Both the position numbers and the translations under genes were made by a program. Positions 7,793-16,888 of a stretch of DNA of 64,000 nucleotides are shown in pieces. The notes under the pieces were generated by a model. The model made no database searches, was not told the origin of the DNA, and was given only the letters and a program-made list of their open reading frames with translations. Every line of letters starts with the position of its first letter. Within the stretch, counting starts at the first letter, position 1. This DNA comes from Vibrio hepatarius. Lineage in GTDB: Bacteria; Pseudomonadota; Gammaproteobacteria; Enterobacterales; Vibrionaceae. The stretch covers positions 1 to 64,000 of the forward strand of contig NZ_JAHKPM010000065.1 of assembly GCF_018860525.1 (NCBI RefSeq), in the 5' to 3' direction.

Positions 7793-8758
7793 CTATTTTA
7801 GAAAACCCAGTTTACTTTTCAGATGGCGCATATACCTTTCTTGACCTTCAAGAAAGGTATGAAAATCTTTATCTGCTTTGTAGTTGTCAATCCAACCATT
7901 ATGGCGCTTAATTTTCTGCCATTCATCAGTTTTGTACATTTTTTGCAGTGCATGATTCCACTTGTTGACTTGCTCTTGGCTGGCCCCCGGCGCTGCAAAA
8001 AAACCTCGCCAATTAGCGAAAACGGTATTGTTACCATACTCAGTTAGTGTTGGAATATCAGGTGCAAAATCTAGGCGATTTTGTGCTGTGATAGCAAGGA
8101 TTTTCATCTGTCCGGATTTAGATAACTCAAGAACCTCACTCAACCCTGTTGATAAGAGTTCCGCTTCATTCGAGAGTAACGCCTCCGTTGCTCTTGCGCC
8201 ATAGGATGCGTAGTGTATTTTTTGTGGTTCAAAACCTTCGTTTTTTAATGCTAAGGCTATAACTAGATGGTCCATGCTTTCTCGCGCAGAACCACCCGCA
8301 ATTTTAATTTTACTAGGGTTATCAATAAAGTCTTTAACAACATCTACCCAACTTGTGTATTTGGAGTTAGCGGAAGTGACTATGGCGCCGTAATCAGCGA
8401 TGGTAGCGGCGACAGGGGTTAAGTCTCGAAAAGATTGAGGAAGTATTCCGTTGAGCGATCTGACTACAATGGGTGTCGAGTTTACCATTAAGGTGTTTGG
8501 TTGACGTTTGGCGGTTTCAATTAGATGGGAAATGGCTTTACCACCACCTCCTCCTGATAAATTTTCAAATGACACTTGGTCAACAATCCCTTCTTTGACT
8601 AATACATTACCAATGCCTCTAGCAGTCCTATCCCAGCCACCACCGGCTCCCCCAGGTATGAGAAAATGCAGTTTATCAAGATCTACTGCAATAGATTGGC
8701 TAGTTAAAGGAGCTGCAATAATAAATGTAATGAGGGGTAGCTTGAATCTATTAAATAT
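7793..8758 (-). CDS. TctC/Bug-family periplasmic solute-binding protein, non-standard start
   Basis: The frame encodes a complete TctC-like protein of about 322 residues: a signal-peptide-like stretch (FNRFKLPLITFIIAAPLTSQSIA), then HFLIPGGAGGGWDRTAR, the N-terminal binding signature of tripartite tricarboxylate transporter receptors, and the usual fold to the end. There is no ATG, GTG or TTG between the upstream stop (8762-8764) and the mature domain. The first canonical codon is GTG at 8575, which would remove the signal peptide and the binding signature. ATA at 8758 sits where the start should be. The gene may use a rare start or be inactivated. No TctA or TctB membrane partner is present, so if active it would be an orphan binding protein. 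Confidence 0.75.
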   Translation of the reverse strand: MFNRFKLPLITFIIAAPLTSQSIAVDLDKLHFLIPGGAGGGWDRTARGIGNVLVKEGIVDQVSFENLSGGGGGKAISHLIETAKRQPNTLMVNSTPIVVRSLNGILPQSFRDLTPVAATIADYGAIVTSANSKYTSWVDVVKDFIDNPSKIKIAGGSARESMDHLVIALALKNEGFEPQKIHYASYGARATEALLSNEAELLSTGLSEVLELSKSGQMKILAITAQNRLDFAPDIPTLTEYGNNTVFANWRGFFAAPGASQEQVNKWNHALQKMYKTDEWQKIKRHNGWIDNYKADKDFHTFLEGQERYMRHLKSKLGFLK

Positions 8759-9098
8759 AGTTTACGTCCCATATACGTTAGTTTGCCCAAAATTGAGAAA
8801 TCTATATATTATTTGCTCACGGGCTAGACTGCTTTAAACTAAATGAGGGCTTAACATTATTTATATGCAACCAATTTGTCAATGGTATGTTTGATTATAA
8901 AATAATGACTTAAGCGCAAATCTTGCATAATTAGCGACGGTTGGCTTGAGAAGAATACGCATGTTTAAATGCGCTTGTTTATTATTGAGAGGTTTGTGCT
9001 TAGAAAATGACTAGGCTACAAACCTCCTCCTATGATTGGAATACTTTATGTGAATAAATTTAGCTACGAAGGTGAATGTGCTCTAACGATATAAAAGA
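8759..9098. other. Intergenic region between tctC-like and GDPD genes
   Basis: No gene was recognised in these 340 bases, which lie between the 5' end of the TctC-like gene and the 3' end of the GDPD gene (both minus strand). An inverted repeat GAGGTTTGT / ACAAACCTC (8989-8997 with 9018-9026, 20-nt loop) and a smaller one CGCAT / ATGCG (8959-8974) are present. Neither has a T run. A promoter for the TctC-like gene would be expected here but no convincing -35/-10 pair stands out. Confidence 0.5.
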
Positions 9099-10073
9099 CT
9101 ATTCACATATACTGAGATTTTGTGTCTCATTTCCATAGCACTGAGCTGCTTTAGGTGAATCAACCATGACGGCGTATACACCTAGTGATTTAGCATATTG
9201 GTAATCATCTAGGTTATTGACGCCGATTAAAACTATGGTGTTATCACCTGCCTCAAAACATGTAAAATCCTTTTTAGACCATTTGAAAGTGGTCTTCGTT
9301 CGGCCTTCTCCCAGCATAAAATGCTCAACCACCTCTACATTTCGTACTAACTCAAATGCATGCCAACCAGGCTGCTCATCTGGAGCTTTACATTGGTTGG
9401 AGAGTTTACTGCCAAATAAAATATCTCTTGTTTCAGCGCGACTTTTGAAAATATTTAGAGATGAATATTTTTTGGCTGCATCTGTATAGGATTCCGATGT
9501 TGAATAAATACGAGTTCGGTCGACTGAGTCGGTTTGTTCAATAACATCTGCGACGCTTTCAATGTACCTTTTAGCTTCTGCATCTGGAGATTTTAAATCA
9601 ATGAAGAATTCTGTATGAGGAAACTTAACTAATACTTCCTTTAATGTTGGAATCTTGTACAAGTTGTCATTGTCAGATACTTTATTTTTATAAAATTCAT
9701 AGCCAGCATCCAACGTTGCTAAATCTCTAGCCTTCATAGAAGACACTTTTGTTGGTTTGGTAAGTTCAGTTAAAGCAGCTAGATCACTCGGTCTATAAAG
9801 CACTGGAATGCCATCTTTTGATAACTGTACTGTGATCCAAATAATATGCGCACCACGTTGAATAGATGACTCGATAGTTGGTAGGGTATTCTCTGGGCCA
9901 TCTGCGGCCCCGCCTCTATGGGCAATGATTAAAGGATTACGATCTTCTGATATGTCATTTACATCATCGGACAATTTTGAAGATATTTCGTTGGGTATGG
10001 TTTCTGAGAAGGTAAACCCTATATGACTAAACATAAGCAAAAATAATAAAATCTGAATTTTTTTCATATCCAT
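9099..10073 (-). CDS. Glycerophosphodiester phosphodiesterase-family protein, altered active site
   Basis: A 324-residue secreted protein (signal peptide about 1-23, FLLMFSHIGFTFS) of the GDPD TIM-barrel family. AHRGG (51-55) and PENTLPTIESS (60-70) are intact. The next conserved block normally reads GAD-x-IExDVxxTKDGxPVxxHDxxL; here it is GAHIIWITVQLSKDGIPVLYRPSDL-like, so the metal-binding Glu and Asp and the catalytic His are replaced by Trp79, Thr81 and Arg94. Normal glycerophosphodiester hydrolysis is therefore doubtful. I believe a subfamily with this variant exists, so it is probably a conserved divergence rather than recent decay. ATG at 10073 was preferred to the TTG at 10085; ATG at 10067 is also possible. 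Confidence 0.75.
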   Translation of the reverse strand: MDMKKIQILLFLLMFSHIGFTFSETIPNEISSKLSDDVNDISEDRNPLIIAHRGGAADGPENTLPTIESSIQRGAHIIWITVQLSKDGIPVLYRPSDLAALTELTKPTKVSSMKARDLATLDAGYEFYKNKVSDNDNLYKIPTLKEVLVKFPHTEFFIDLKSPDAEAKRYIESVADVIEQTDSVDRTRIYSTSESYTDAAKKYSSLNIFKSRAETRDILFGSKLSNQCKAPDEQPGWHAFELVRNVEVVEHFMLGEGRTKTTFKWSKKDFTCFEAGDNTIVLIGVNNLDDYQYAKSLGVYAVMVDSPKAAQCYGNETQNLSICE

Positions 10074-10127
10074 CTCTATGAACAAAGACTATTGGCCCAA
10101 TACATAATTGACGGGTAATAGGCCCCT

Positions 10128-10178
10128 GATATAAACCCGCCTTATCCATCATAAACCATGATTGGTAGGCTTTATATC
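10128..10178. repeat. Inverted repeat downstream of the T6SS operon
   Basis: Arms GATATAAA (10128-10135) and TTTATATC (10171-10178) pair perfectly, with GCC/GGC inside them. It lies just after the last T6SS gene and may form a long weak hairpin, but it lacks a T run. Confidence 0.3.
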
Positions 10179-10183
10179 CGGTA

Positions 10184-10942
10184 TTAACCTGAGTTTTTAT
10201 CTTTTAGAGGCAGACAGACTAGCTGTTGAGCGTATCTGATCTGTTTAAAAATTAATATTTGGTATCGACTGAAAAGGCTTTCTAACATAGCAGGGTTGTT
10301 TGTTTTAACAAAGTCTATTAAAGAGAGCTCAGCGAAGGGGTGAGTTTGCCACATAGTTTGTAGAGAAATAGCCAGTGAGAAATAGTCATGTTGTGGTGAT
10401 GCCTCTCCAGTTCGTAAATATGGATTTAAGGCACAGAATTTAGGAGTGAGAGAAGGGTTGCAATGGTGCTGATAGTACAAGCCAATTTTCATGATACTGC
10501 CTAAATCAATCAATTTAACCTGCCGATCAGATGTGATAATTAGATTTGAGGGTTTGATATCTCCATGAATATAGCCTGTGCCATGTAAAGCGCTTAATGC
10601 TTGCTCTGCGCTATTGATGATCAATTTTTTTGTATCAATATCGTGATTATCCACACCATCGGATAAAGAATCAAAAAATTCCAAAATTAGCCAATCGATG
10701 CCACTATTCGAACCGTAATCCAAGTATTTGGGCCAATGCAGAGATCTATAGCGATGAAGAAACTCAGCTTCAGTTTTTAGCTGCTGCTTGGTTTGTATGG
10801 TATATGCAAATTTAACTATGCTGAGGCCATAATAGGGGTGGGTTGTTAGATAAGTTTGTTGATTGATTAATGAGTACTGGGATATGCCCAATACTCTAAA
10901 CACGGTTTTTATTTTGTCGCCAAATTCAGTTGGCTCATTCAT
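10184..10942 (-). CDS. T6SS-associated Ser/Thr protein kinase (PpkA-like)
   Basis: A 252-residue Hanks-type kinase domain with no membrane segment. The key residues are present: Lys44 (IVKFA), Glu58 in the C helix, the catalytic loop HGDIKPSN at 126-133 (Asp128) and a DLG motif at 146-148 in place of DFG. It should therefore be active. In T6SS loci such kinases phosphorylate an FHA protein or TssL to trigger assembly; the FHA gene is in the same operon. The start was set at ATG 10942, one base after the tssM stop codon. A longer start inside tssM (10990) is unlikely. PpkA of Pseudomonas is larger, with a membrane anchor and sensor domain that are absent here. No cognate PP2C phosphatase is in the locus. 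Confidence 0.85.
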   Translation of the reverse strand: MNEPTEFGDKIKTVFRVLGISQYSLINQQTYLTTHPYYGLSIVKFAYTIQTKQQLKTEAEFLHRYRSLHWPKYLDYGSNSGIDWLILEFFDSLSDGVDNHDIDTKKLIINSAEQALSALHGTGYIHGDIKPSNLIITSDRQVKLIDLGSIMKIGLYYQHHCNPSLTPKFCALNPYLRTGEASPQHDYFSLAISLQTMWQTHPFAELSLIDFVKTNNPAMLESLFSRYQILIFKQIRYAQQLVCLPLKDKNSG

Positions 10943-10943
10943 A

Positions 10944-13900
10944 TCAAATGCTCGATGGCAGTGAGAAAGCTGAGAAAAAATTGGGTACAAATGGGTTATT
11001 TTGTCCCTGGGTCTTTATGCTCAACTGAACCTGGCTATCACCGTACTTAATTGCCAATTCTGTCTGTTGAGATGTCGCTGATGCGACTCTGGGTTCTATA
11101 AGCCTAAACCATGCCCAGTTGCCTTGGAAACTTTCTGAGGCGATATTGTTGGCCTGAGCTTTAAGTTGAAAGCCAACGGAATCCTGTTCGATTGCTGCAG
11201 CGCTCCAGCTTTGTTTAGTCCATAAACGTGGCCCGTGCTGGTAAGTAAAAAGAGGCTTTTCTCCTTGGATAATAAATTCCGTCACATCGGGACTCATTTC
11301 CTTAGCTTTTAGCTGGAACTGAAGTGACATACTCTGCGGATCGGCCAAAAACAAAGCACTGCGAATATCACGTGCTTTAGCCATCATTTGCCATACTAAA
11401 GGATCTAATGCAAAGCCGGTGTTTGGTAACAATCCATAAAGGTAAGGAGCTCTCTCTTCTGTGGAAAAGTTTTTTAACTTGGTTTGGTAGTATTGATCTA
11501 AGGTTCCATCTAACTTGAAGAAAGTGGCAACGTCGGCTGTGCTGGCATCTGAACTAGCCCTTTTGTTGAATGGATAATAGGCTGCAATCGTGGTTTTGTA
11601 TGGCTGGTAAACCTCTGTTTCCCAAGTGGTATTGAGATAATCGTGGGCTAGACTCATTACGAGCTCATTGGATTGTTGTGTTATTTGACTCAGAATTTGC
11701 TGCGAGAATGAAGGTTGTGATGCTTCTTGCTGAGCCAAAACGGAGATTGGATTGCTAGTTTTTATCGTTGCCGTGAGTGCTTGATAAGCGACTTTTTGTG
11801 GTTCATCTGCTTGGTAGAATTTGTCTAACCATGTTTCAGCTTGGGTCACTTTACCAAGCAGAGAATCAATGGGCTTGTTTCCTTGCTCGTCTGTAGTGAC
11901 TTGGTCATGGAATCGTTCAAAAGCGAGTTGAATTTGTCGTGCAGATTCTTTTTTGTCAATATCTTGTTCCGCTGGTTGAGCGTTTTTATCTTTAGTCGGT
12001 GTTTGTGGTAATTCTACAGAGGTGTATTTACTTATTGTATTATAAAGTAATGCCAAGGGGTTGTTTGACGCAGTTGTCAGTAATGCCAAGGTTTTTTTTA
12101 GCTCGTCAGCATTGGATACATTGGCTATTTTGATATGAGAAATAAAATCACGCCAATAATTTATATAGTCACTCTGATATCTTTGTTTTAAGTCCCGGCT
12201 AATACGATACATTTCTGAAGCACTAGGGGAAGTACCAGCAACACCTTCATATGCTTTTAGAGCTTTTTTTAAAATTGGTGAGTCGACCGATAAATCTAAT
12301 TCATTAAAACCAGAAGGGGTATATAAATAAGGTACCATGTAGCCTGCATAGTTTGGTGAAAAAGACATCAGATTCTGAAAATTACTACCTAACTCTTGGC
12401 GGATATCAATTCGTTTTGAATAAACTGATGAATTGAGAATATGCTGGTAAAGCAGGGTTTCGACCCCTGTTTGGCTGATCACTTTTTTTGCCAAGTGCTC
12501 CAGTCCTAAATTTGCTTTAATAGGGACGAGGCCTTGAGCAAAAACATCATCAAGTAGAATTCCCAGTTGGGCAATATTAACACTGTCAGCTTCACCTTGT
12601 TCTTCTAAAGTGGTAATAAAGTACTTCTTAAGCGCAGCAATATTACTTCGATCAACATTAAACAGTAAGCGATAGTTGTTTAATAGAGATAATGTTTTGG
12701 CTTGATCTTCCAAGTTCACATAGACAAACAAATCTTTTTCCAATGTATTTTCCATTGAAGTGATCAGGACTCTTTGCAACTCGTCGTAATAAGCAGTTCG
12801 TACGTCATTGACAATACTTGAAGTAGGCATGAAAGGTAATGTATACCATGGCTTGGGCTCTAGGTAGAGTGTATAAATTCGGTTAAGAGAATATAGGTTG
12901 GGTATGTTATCTGCCATGTTTTCGATATTGTAAGGTTGTGCTGAAATGGCTTCTTTATACCGCTCAAGCATTGAGTCAGCTTCTGCTTCTATTTTACTTT
13001 GATAATCGAAATCTAGTTTTATGTCGATGAGAACAAAAGAAAACAAACTTAACCAAAATAGGGTATAAGCTGTTTGCATCGTTAGTAGTAGGTTTTCTTT
13101 ACGTCGGTTGACACCTACAAGTTCATGCTCATTGATGATGGTATGTGTCATCAAATGTTGAGCAAATAAAGTTTGTTGTACAGGGATTTGTTGATGTTGC
13201 TGAAATTGCTCATACCCTAAGTTTTGATTTACTACATTCGCTAAGACGTCATGTTGTTTTTGAACAACACCGCTATGCGTAAAATAGAAACCTCTAAAAT
13301 TTAGGCCTTCTTGTAACTGTTCGCCACGATATAGACGGTACAGAAACTCCCATAAACTTTGTTTAAGTAAAGCAAATTGGTATGGAGCTGAACAAATAGC
13401 ATTGCGATAATCTTGATTCAACTGGGACACTAGTGCAGAACTCATATTCGAGAGTAATTGGGTGATGAGGTTATCGTATTCTTTGTTAAACCAATCGGCT
13501 TCAATACCGCCATGAACCAAAATGGGTGAGGTCGCACCAAATACGTCATTTCTTTTTGCTTCATCAAACCCTGAGAAAAACTGGCAGAAGTCGTTAATTT
13601 GTCCCATCTGGGTAATGATATTGTAAATAGGAAGATTCAAACCAAAAACACGATTGAACCCCTTAATCTGTGACTTAATCTGATCCGCTTTTTGCGTAAT
13701 TGTCTCCGTTGATTCTAATAACTCTTTCACATCTGTCGTCAGAATAATGCCATTGAGAGCTTGACGTGGACGCCACTTATTTAGGTTTTGACATAGCGTT
13801 TTAACATAAGAAGTATGCTGTTCTTCCCCTAAACTTACCGAGATAAGAATGGAATGATCACTGAGCCAAAATAAAATTGGGAATTCAATATCATTGCCAA

Positions 13901-14327
13901 AATCATCAACTTTATATGCTTCATAGCCCATTTGAGTAATCGTACTTTTGTCTTTTATAGGGTTATCGCTGAGCAGAATATAACAGGGAAGATCATAGCG
14001 ACTAAACAGCCGTTTTTTTCTTTTTTGGATGCTTAACATTGATTTAAAATGCTTTGTAAGCAACTTACAACGTTTGTTAATCAATGCTTTTTCTTGATCG
14101 GTTGTTTTAGGTTGTAACTTTCTTTTTGAGAGTTGCCAATAAAGAAATAAACCGAGTACTAAAGAAGTCAATAAGGTTATCAAAACACCTACTAAAGTAT
14201 GGGTAGGGTAAGCGAACCTCCAAGTTAACAGGCCACCTAAAACACAAATGGCGGCGACAAGAAGGAATGTCCAGAGCAGGGAACTTAGCCTGTTATTCTG
14301 TGATTGGGACGAATTTGATTCTACCAT
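10944..14327 (-). CDS. tssM: T6SS inner-membrane protein TssM (IcmF)
   Basis: A 1127-residue protein that spans the inner membrane and periplasm and links TssL to the outer-membrane lipoprotein TssJ. Two membrane segments lie near the N-terminus (about 15-36 and 43-65), a third at about 422-440, and a long periplasmic part follows. Near the C-terminus YQHGPRLWTKQSWSAAA is the typical closing domain of the family. The cytoplasmic P-loop found in many TssM proteins (GPPGxGKTT after a LPWYxVIG strand) is replaced here by SDNPIKDKST at 120-129, so nucleotide binding is unlikely. It lies between tssL (2-nt gap) and the kinase gene. Confidence 0.95.
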   Translation of the reverse strand: MVESNSSQSQNNRLSSLLWTFLLVAAICVLGGLLTWRFAYPTHTLVGVLITLLTSLVLGLFLYWQLSKRKLQPKTTDQEKALINKRCKLLTKHFKSMLSIQKRKKRLFSRYDLPCYILLSDNPIKDKSTITQMGYEAYKVDDFGNDIEFPILFWLSDHSILISVSLGEEQHTSYVKTLCQNLNKWRPRQALNGIILTTDVKELLESTETITQKADQIKSQIKGFNRVFGLNLPIYNIITQMGQINDFCQFFSGFDEAKRNDVFGATSPILVHGGIEADWFNKEYDNLITQLLSNMSSALVSQLNQDYRNAICSAPYQFALLKQSLWEFLYRLYRGEQLQEGLNFRGFYFTHSGVVQKQHDVLANVVNQNLGYEQFQQHQQIPVQQTLFAQHLMTHTIINEHELVGVNRRKENLLLTMQTAYTLFWLSLFSFVLIDIKLDFDYQSKIEAEADSMLERYKEAISAQPYNIENMADNIPNLYSLNRIYTLYLEPKPWYTLPFMPTSSIVNDVRTAYYDELQRVLITSMENTLEKDLFVYVNLEDQAKTLSLLNNYRLLFNVDRSNIAALKKYFITTLEEQGEADSVNIAQLGILLDDVFAQGLVPIKANLGLEHLAKKVISQTGVETLLYQHILNSSVYSKRIDIRQELGSNFQNLMSFSPNYAGYMVPYLYTPSGFNELDLSVDSPILKKALKAYEGVAGTSPSASEMYRISRDLKQRYQSDYINYWRDFISHIKIANVSNADELKKTLALLTTASNNPLALLYNTISKYTSVELPQTPTKDKNAQPAEQDIDKKESARQIQLAFERFHDQVTTDEQGNKPIDSLLGKVTQAETWLDKFYQADEPQKVAYQALTATIKTSNPISVLAQQEASQPSFSQQILSQITQQSNELVMSLAHDYLNTTWETEVYQPYKTTIAAYYPFNKRASSDASTADVATFFKLDGTLDQYYQTKLKNFSTEERAPYLYGLLPNTGFALDPLVWQMMAKARDIRSALFLADPQSMSLQFQLKAKEMSPDVTEFIIQGEKPLFTYQHGPRLWTKQSWSAAAIEQDSVGFQLKAQANNIASESFQGNWAWFRLIEPRVASATSQQTELAIKYGDSQVQLSIKTQGQNNPFVPNFFSAFSLPSSI

Positions 14328-14329
14328 TG

Positions 14330-15538
14330 CTAAGGAGCCTCTGAAGTATTCTTGGTATCACTTGTTGTTTTGCTTTGTACTATGATTGCTTTGATTGAAT
14401 CTTTGTCGTAGTACCAGTCTTTTATTTCTTCTGCTTGCCGAGGGGAATCGCTGCGTACAATGACACGGTAGTAAGAACGTATTTGTTCTACGGTAGGCAT
14501 GTAGGCTGACGGCGATAAACTTTTAATGAATGAGTTGGCATTTTTTTCTGATGAGAATGTGGCTAGTTGAACTAACCAACCAGATTTACTGGTTTTAATA
14601 CTTGGTGGTGGTATTGCGTCTATCATTTCGACTTTACTTGCTTTTTTGGGTGGAACTACTAAGTCATCATCTTGGCTGATAAAAACAATATCTTTTACCT
14701 CTCCAGACAAAATATAGCGATCGCTAAATGATGGTAGAGTAGTAAAGTCTCGAGCTCTGGGAGGAAGAGTCTCTTTATACCAAAAGTGAGTAAGGCCGAT
14801 ACTCAGCGCAATTAACGTGCTGAAAAATAATGTAGTTAATAGATAATGTTTACGCCGAATAGGTTTACGTGCTTTAGGCTGTTTTACTCTAGTTCGACAA
14901 TGAATACCATTACTAGTGCGATACTGTGCGATAACTTGCTCAAGTTGATGGGTGAAAATTTTGAGCTGCTCACTACCTGTTTCTCGATACTGACCTTTGA
15001 AACCAATGTTAAGAAATATATAAATAACTTCCAGTAAATCGATAAGTTTATGAGGCTGACGTATTGCTTTTTCTGCAACGGTAAAAAACAATTCACCGCC
15101 ATTACGCATCCCGAATAATTCACTAAGTAATGTCTTATTTTCCCAACAACGTTTTTCTCCCCACTGACTATAAATAATGAGCTCGTCTAACACGACAGCG
15201 TATAAAAAGCATAGCTTATCAATGACGGCCACAGGGTAAGTCAGTTCTGAACCTTTTGCCTTGATATCATTGATGCTGTTAGCAAGTTGATGTCTTAGAG
15301 TTGTTACATCTTGTGGTTCGGGAAGAGTCGATACCTTCAGTGTTGTAGCAAGTAATTCGCTACTAATATTGAGTAGTTGATTTTCAGCCTTATTGAAGTC
15401 ATTGAGAACATTATGTTGATTTTTGGACGCGTTGATAGGCGTCCAATATGATGTGTTATCTTCATTAACCTTTTCAGTAAATTCAGACTTATCAGTATTC
15501 CAAACTAAGGTTTCTTCGTCTAAGTAATCCATGTGCAT
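14330..15538 (-). CDS. tssL: T6SS protein TssL (DotU) with C-terminal SPOR domain
   Basis: A 402-residue protein. Residues 45-215 are the DotU/TssL cytoplasmic domain (FLYAVVLDELIIYSQWG, FLNIGFKGQYR). A single membrane segment follows at about 232-252. The periplasmic tail ends in a SPOR-like domain at about 318-387 (GWLVQLATFSSEKNANSFIK, YYRVIVRSD). SPOR domains bind peptidoglycan lacking stem peptides, so this TssL probably anchors the membrane complex to the cell wall itself, a job done in other systems by a separate or fused OmpA-like domain. Its ATG overlaps the tssK stop (TAATG), and a second ATG lies two codons later. Confidence 0.93.
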   Translation of the reverse strand: MHMDYLDEETLVWNTDKSEFTEKVNEDNTSYWTPINASKNQHNVLNDFNKAENQLLNISSELLATTLKVSTLPEPQDVTTLRHQLANSINDIKAKGSELTYPVAVIDKLCFLYAVVLDELIIYSQWGEKRCWENKTLLSELFGMRNGGELFFTVAEKAIRQPHKLIDLLEVIYIFLNIGFKGQYRETGSEQLKIFTHQLEQVIAQYRTSNGIHCRTRVKQPKARKPIRRKHYLLTTLFFSTLIALSIGLTHFWYKETLPPRARDFTTLPSFSDRYILSGEVKDIVFISQDDDLVVPPKKASKVEMIDAIPPPSIKTSKSGWLVQLATFSSEKNANSFIKSLSPSAYMPTVEQIRSYYRVIVRSDSPRQAEEIKDWYYDKDSIKAIIVQSKTTSDTKNTSEAP

Positions 15539-16869
15539 TACCTCAACGCATACAGCATAACGTCTAGTTCGTTTATGCGAGTGTCAACATGCAAAGCGAT
15601 AGCATCACGATTCTCTAACATCTCTAGCCACATTCTATCTGAAGTATCGACTTCAAAGTAGGCAACGCCTTGCATTGGTTTGAGTTCACTCGGAGCGACA
15701 GGAAGAGGGGCAAGTTTTATGCCTGATAAGCTATTTCGCACTAGTTCAACTATTCTTGCATTGTTGCCAAGCTTGGCAGCGATTGGAAATAATTCATTTA
15801 GCTCTGAGCTACTAATATTAGATTTAACGGCCAGAACAAAGCGACGATTTGATACGCTGGCAGTATCTTTGATAAGTGTTCTTAAAAGACGACGCCTTTC
15901 AAATAATGAAGAATCCCAACTAAATTCTACAACAGAATCTTGTTGAACCATTGTTAGCATATTTCGGAGGTTGGCAAACAGAGGATTGAAGCTCTCATAC
16001 AGTTTTTGGTATTGCAGACTACTACAAGATTCAGGTATCGCAGGTGTCAAAGCCATAATTTGAGCCTCAAATTTCCTCAGCTCTAAGTAAATATCATGAG
16101 TTTGAAACTTTGGGTTGTTAATTGTGAGTTCGAACCAAGGGAGCCATGTATTTAATGTTTGTAACCATAAATAATCCTGCATCATTGACTGCGGACTCTT
16201 TTGGCCTTGACCGGCTTCAATACGTTTAAGTAAGCTATTGGCTCTGTTTGCAGATAGTGCGTGTATCTCCTTCATTCTTTCAACTAATAACATGGATGCG
16301 CCATAATGAAGACATGCAGGGATAAAAGAACGGTCAAGAACTACTTCACCAGATTCAATACATTCCAGTATTTTTGCTATTGGTATAAGAGTAAAACCAG
16401 AAGTATCTTCGCCTTCAATTTTTATCGAGACATTTAATTGGGCAACATCTATTTCAACACTGGCATTCTCAGAAGTGGAGGTATCAAACACATTTATTGA
16501 TTGTGTAATGTACCGACTTTGTTCTGACTCATCGTGACCATAATCGTTGTTCCCTTGTAGAGATATTGGCAACGCTAAATAAGCAATCGTTTCGATCGTT
16601 CCTTGTGGTATGTCTCGCGCAATTTCTTCTTTGAGGTCAAATTGTGTTCCATCCGGAAAAACACCCGATGAAGAAGATACTGAGAGTTTACCAATTTTGA
16701 GTAAACTATGATTAACTGTTAACTCAGTCACACCATAAAAGGGAGAAAACCCTGCCAATGTCTCAATGTTTTGGCGAATATAATTTTGAACATAACGATC
16801 CTGCTGCTGAAAATGCTGTGGGGCAATAAACATGCCTTCTTGCCATACTACTTTTTTAAATGCGTCCAC
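15538..16869 (-). CDS. tssK: T6SS baseplate protein TssK
   Basis: A 443-residue TssK. The N-terminus VVWQEGMFIAPQHFQQQDRY is the conserved family opening (VxWxEGMfLxPQHFQQ). TssK trimers connect the baseplate wedges (TssE-F-G) to the membrane complex through TssL and TssM. Length is as expected. It is translationally coupled to tssL downstream and follows tssJ by 19 nt. Confidence 0.95.
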   Translation of the reverse strand: MDAFKKVVWQEGMFIAPQHFQQQDRYVQNYIRQNIETLAGFSPFYGVTELTVNHSLLKIGKLSVSSSSGVFPDGTQFDLKEEIARDIPQGTIETIAYLALPISLQGNNDYGHDESEQSRYITQSINVFDTSTSENASVEIDVAQLNVSIKIEGEDTSGFTLIPIAKILECIESGEVVLDRSFIPACLHYGASMLLVERMKEIHALSANRANSLLKRIEAGQGQKSPQSMMQDYLWLQTLNTWLPWFELTINNPKFQTHDIYLELRKFEAQIMALTPAIPESCSSLQYQKLYESFNPLFANLRNMLTMVQQDSVVEFSWDSSLFERRRLLRTLIKDTASVSNRRFVLAVKSNISSSELNELFPIAAKLGNNARIVELVRNSLSGIKLAPLPVAPSELKPMQGVAYFEVDTSDRMWLEMLENRDAIALHVDTRINELDVMLYALR

Positions 16870-16888
16870 GTAATTCCCTCAAATATGA

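Noticed and set aside
7618..7911. A 97-codon plus-strand frame over the tctC-like 3' end
   Set aside because: It runs antisense into the well-supported TctC-like gene and shows no family features; only the short relic at 7608-7640 is meaningful.
10942..10990. A longer kinase N-terminus starting inside tssM
   Set aside because: The extra 16 residues lie wholly within the tssM coding sequence, while ATG 10942 sits one base after the tssM stop, as expected for coupled genes.
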